From: Flammeovirgaceae bacterium UBA6059
GTDB taxonomy: Bacteria > Bacteroidota > Bacteroidia > Cytophagales > Cyclobacteriaceae
Assembly (NCBI GenBank): GCA_002435755.1
Contig: DIYH01000038.1
Location: forward strand, 21,588 to 85,587
Direction of reading: 5' to 3'
Length of the DNA stretch: 64,000 nucleotides
Shown: piece by piece, positions 61,831-64,000 of the stretch
Position numbering within the stretch: the first letter of the stretch is position 1
Layout of the letters: each line of letters opens with the position of its first letter
The notes under the pieces: model-generated
The model's database searches: none
Seen by the model: only the letters and a program-made list of their open reading frames with translations
Told to the model about the DNA's origin: nothing
Position numbers and translations under genes: made by a program

Positions 61831-64000
61831 TCATTCTCTCACAATGATTCTCTTAGTCGTTAGCCCGTCATTGTGGGTAAGTCGAACCTGATAGATACCG
61901 AAAGGTAGCTTCGATACATCCAGATAGAGGGGATTCAATCCTTCCGAGAGATTATTGTGCTCTTGACGTCTGACGACCTGCCCTCCAAGGCTTACCAATT
62001 CCATTACAATAGAAGCAGATTCCGGTAGGGTAATGTCAATCCTTGTTACGTCACCACTGGGATTGGGATAGGGATCAGTGAACAATGCTGTAAACCTAAA
62101 ATTAGCGCACGCCTCATTATTGTTAGGTCGTTGGTCATCAAACTCATCGAAACGCTTAGGAAGGCTTATGCATATTTGATCAAGGGGCGTATCGGCGGGT
62201 AATTGAGTGTTTAGCGTTTGTACCACACTCGTCTGGTGAAGGATGGGTAAATTGAACGGTTCTGATAGGGAAATACCACCCGGCAGATCGATATTGATAT
62301 CAAACCCATTGATGTCTATCGTGCCATAGTTGGTAACTCTTACGATGATATTGATCTTATCACCTTGGACTTCTGTTTGAATATCATCGATGGAGAGGTC
62401 ATAGAGCGGAAAATCTACACGGATGCCTTGACTAGTGGTATCCGTACATCCTATATCATTGCGAGCAATTAATGTGACCCTGTAGGTACCCAATTCTGTA
62501 AAGGTGAAGTTGGTGTTTTCATTGCTGGAAATTGGCTGAGTCGAGGGCTCTACGAACCACAGATAGTCAGATGCTCCTTCGCTTTGGTTGAAAAAGTCTA
62601 CATCCAATGGTGGAGGTCCGAAATTAGTGGATGACTCAAAGTCAGCAATCGGAGAAGCATTGACCACTACTTCTTGTGAAGCTGTGGCAGTACACCCTTT
62701 TAGTGTGGTGACTGTTAAAGTAACATCATAGGTGCCTGCAGCGGTAAAGTTGAAAAACGTCGAAGGGCCATTGGCATTACCCAAGCCTGCAAAATCCCAT
62801 GTACGTGAGATGATAGAATCTCCGGGAGCTATTGACCTGTCGAAGAACTGCGCAAGGTCATTATCACATGCTGTTGTATGTTCAAACACAACAGCGATAG
62901 GTTCCTCAATGATAACCTCGCTTGTGGTTGTAACTGAGCAAAGGTTTTCATAATCTACTGTCAGACTGATCGGATATGTGCCTGGACCAGGAAAATCATA
63001 GAGTACAGTATCAGTATCGAAAACAAGATTTTCAATCTCCCATGTATATGAAGTAATGGGATTGTCAGCATCCTGATCTGTGATATCAGTAAGCAGTACT
63101 GGATCACCCAGACAGCCTTGCTCAATAGCAATTACTGCCGGTGGAGATTTTAATACTTCAATTTCTTTAGTTGTTGTTCCGATACATTCGAAGTTGCTGG
63201 AAGTAGTTAACTCTATCTCATACTGACCGGGAGCAGTAAAAGTGAACTCGGGATTTTGCTCGGAGGAGCTTCCCTGATCTGCAAATCTCCACTCCCAAGA
63301 TGTAATATTAGCGTTTTCTACTATTGTTGTATCCATGAACTGCACAGGCTGATCGGCACAGGCTAGCTCAACTTCAAAACCTGTCTCAGGGAGTGCATGG
63401 ATGACCAATGTATCAAATTCAGTATTCGAGCAACCTAGATCATTTGTAGCTGTCAGGCTGATAGCGTATTCACGAGCTGATTGATAAGTATAGTTGGGTG
63501 CTTCAATTGTGGCTGATGTACCATCACCCAGATCCCAGAGATAGCTCTCGATACCATCACCAATAGTTGCATTGATGAATTGTGTCTCATCTCCGAAACA
63601 GTTATTCTGCCAGTCAAAGGCCACCTCCGGAGAGGCACTCACGGTAATCGTACGTAGCGTATCGCTCTCACAGCCTGGGATGCTGGCTGTTAGTCGGACG
63701 GGTTGTTCACCGGTTTCCGAAAATATCACACTAGTATCACCAGGTGCAGTAAAGCTTTGTGAGGTGGTCAGCCACATGTAGGTGATGATGCTGTCTGGGC
63801 CATTGAATATGGATGTGTTAGTTAGAAGTATAGCATCATCAGCGCAGAAGTTTTGATCGGCTTCCTGGAAGCCGGCTACTGGAGCATCGTAGACGGTGAT
63901 TTCTTGTGAGGTGGAGTTGGTGCAGCCATTGGTAGATTCTACGGAGAGAGTAACTTCATAATTCTCGGCAATAAGGAATTGATGTGTTGGATTCTCGAAT
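61831..64000 (-). CDS. PKD-repeat surface protein with T9SS type A sorting domain, C-terminal part
   Basis: The visible 722 residues are the C-terminal end of a larger secreted protein; the frame is open to base 64000 on the minus strand. About seven consecutive PKD-like domains are recognisable, each ending in a Cys-containing strand (for example YLWDLGDGTSATIEAPNYTY in the second full one, EWRFADQGSSSEQNPEF in the third). A CARDB-like domain follows (LSIDDIQTEVQGDKINIIVRV, split), then the sorting domain (DPYPNPSGDVTRIDITLPE, LGGQVVRRQEH, LPFGIYQVRLTH, IIVRE) at about 61834-62080. Such proteins are cell-surface adhesins or matrix proteins exported through T9SS. Confidence 0.93.
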   Translation of the reverse strand, partial: FENPTHQFLIAENYEVTLSVESTNGCTNSTSQEITVYDAPVAGFQEADQNFCADDAILLTNTSIFNGPDSIITYMWLTTSQSFTAPGDTSVIFSETGEQPVRLTASIPGCESDTLRTITVSASPEVAFDWQNNCFGDETQFINATIGDGIESYLWDLGDGTSATIEAPNYTYQSAREYAISLTATNDLGCSNTEFDTLVIHALPETGFEVELACADQPVQFMDTTIVENANITSWEWRFADQGSSSEQNPEFTFTAPGQYEIELTTSSNFECIGTTTKEIEVLKSPPAVIAIEQGCLGDPVLLTDITDQDADNPITSYTWEIENLVFDTDTVLYDFPGPGTYPISLTVDYENLCSVTTTSEVIIEEPIAVVFEHTTACDNDLAQFFDRSIAPGDSIISRTWDFAGLGNANGPSTFFNFTAAGTYDVTLTVTTLKGCTATASQEVVVNASPIADFESSTNFGPPPLDVDFFNQSEGASDYLWFVEPSTQPISSNENTNFTFTELGTYRVTLIARNDIGCTDTTSQGIRVDFPLYDLSIDDIQTEVQGDKINIIVRVTNYGTIDINGFDINIDLPGGISLSEPFNLPILHQTSVVQTLNTQLPADTPLDQICISLPKRFDEFDDQRPNNNEACANFRFTALFTDPYPNPSGDVTRIDITLPESASIVMELVSLGGQVVRRQEHNNLSEGLNPLYLDVSKLPFGIYQVRLTHNDGLTTKRIIVRE

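Noticed and set aside
1..64000. Mobile elements, phage genes, integrases, restriction-modification or defence systems
   Set aside because: No transposase, integrase, terminase, methyltransferase-restriction pair, toxin-antitoxin pair or other defence signature was found in any gene or gap.

Overview
The window is a densely packed bacterial chromosome segment from a member of the Bacteroidota, most likely a marine or free-living relative of the Cytophagales. The evidence is a SusC/SusD pair, two proteins with type IX secretion (T9SS) C-terminal sorting domains, two DUF2723 (GT117) membrane proteins, an ECF42-type sigma factor with a YCII/DGPF partner, monomeric isocitrate dehydrogenase, and recurrent promoter elements matching the Bacteroidota consensus TTTG-N19-TANNTTTG. 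I see no phage, insertion sequence, transposase, CRISPR array or rRNA. No gene-free stretch exceeds about 260 bp.

Layout. 1-4.3 kb: the end of a SusC receptor, a SusD-like lipoprotein and a third lipoprotein, closed by a strong terminator. 4.4-8.0 kb: a LuxR-type response regulator, a secreted DUF6503-like protein, then SRPBCC, YCII and ECF42 sigma factor genes and a tRNA-Arg(CCT). 8.0-12.4 kb: an MBL-fold hydrolase diverging from a very large protein that joins a membrane-bound AraC-type regulator to an FtsX/MacB permease. 12.4-19.7 kb: surface polysaccharide genes (Wzi-like protein, glycosyltransferase, Wza-like export lipoprotein, Wzc-like tyrosine kinase) with hflX between them. 19.8-23.7 kb: a tight group of TPR protein, phosphosulfolactate synthase, DUF368 and aroE. 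23.8-32.5 kb: uvrB, a 55-residue CxxC micro-protein, an AI-2E-type permease, superoxide dismutase, tadA, aspS and an Omp85-like barrel. 32.5-39.8 kb: a LytTR/LytS two-component pair, two tandem GDPD-like proteins, a TPR lipoprotein, an amidohydrolase and a thioredoxin-like protein. 39.8-46.4 kb: panB, monomeric icd, a LON-domain protein and nuoABCD. 46.4-54.5 kb: a helical-repeat protein, then leuA-leuC-leuD-leuB-nnr preceded by a leucine-rich mini-ORF, and a minimal T9SS substrate. 54.7-64 kb: two tandem DUF2723 proteins, an FkbM methyltransferase and the C-terminal part of a PKD-repeat T9SS adhesin.

Most content is housekeeping or envelope biology. The best candidates for something undescribed are the AraC-permease fusion (8915-12394); the leucine-codon-rich leader ORF nine bases before leuA, whose LeuA lacks the usual feedback domain; the CxxC micro-protein with its own promoter and terminator (25941-26108); the second GDPD paralog, whose metal-binding Glu is replaced by Ala; and an exact 24-bp tandem duplication in the tyrosine tail of the Wzc-like kinase. 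All functional readings come from sequence recognition only; no database search was possible.
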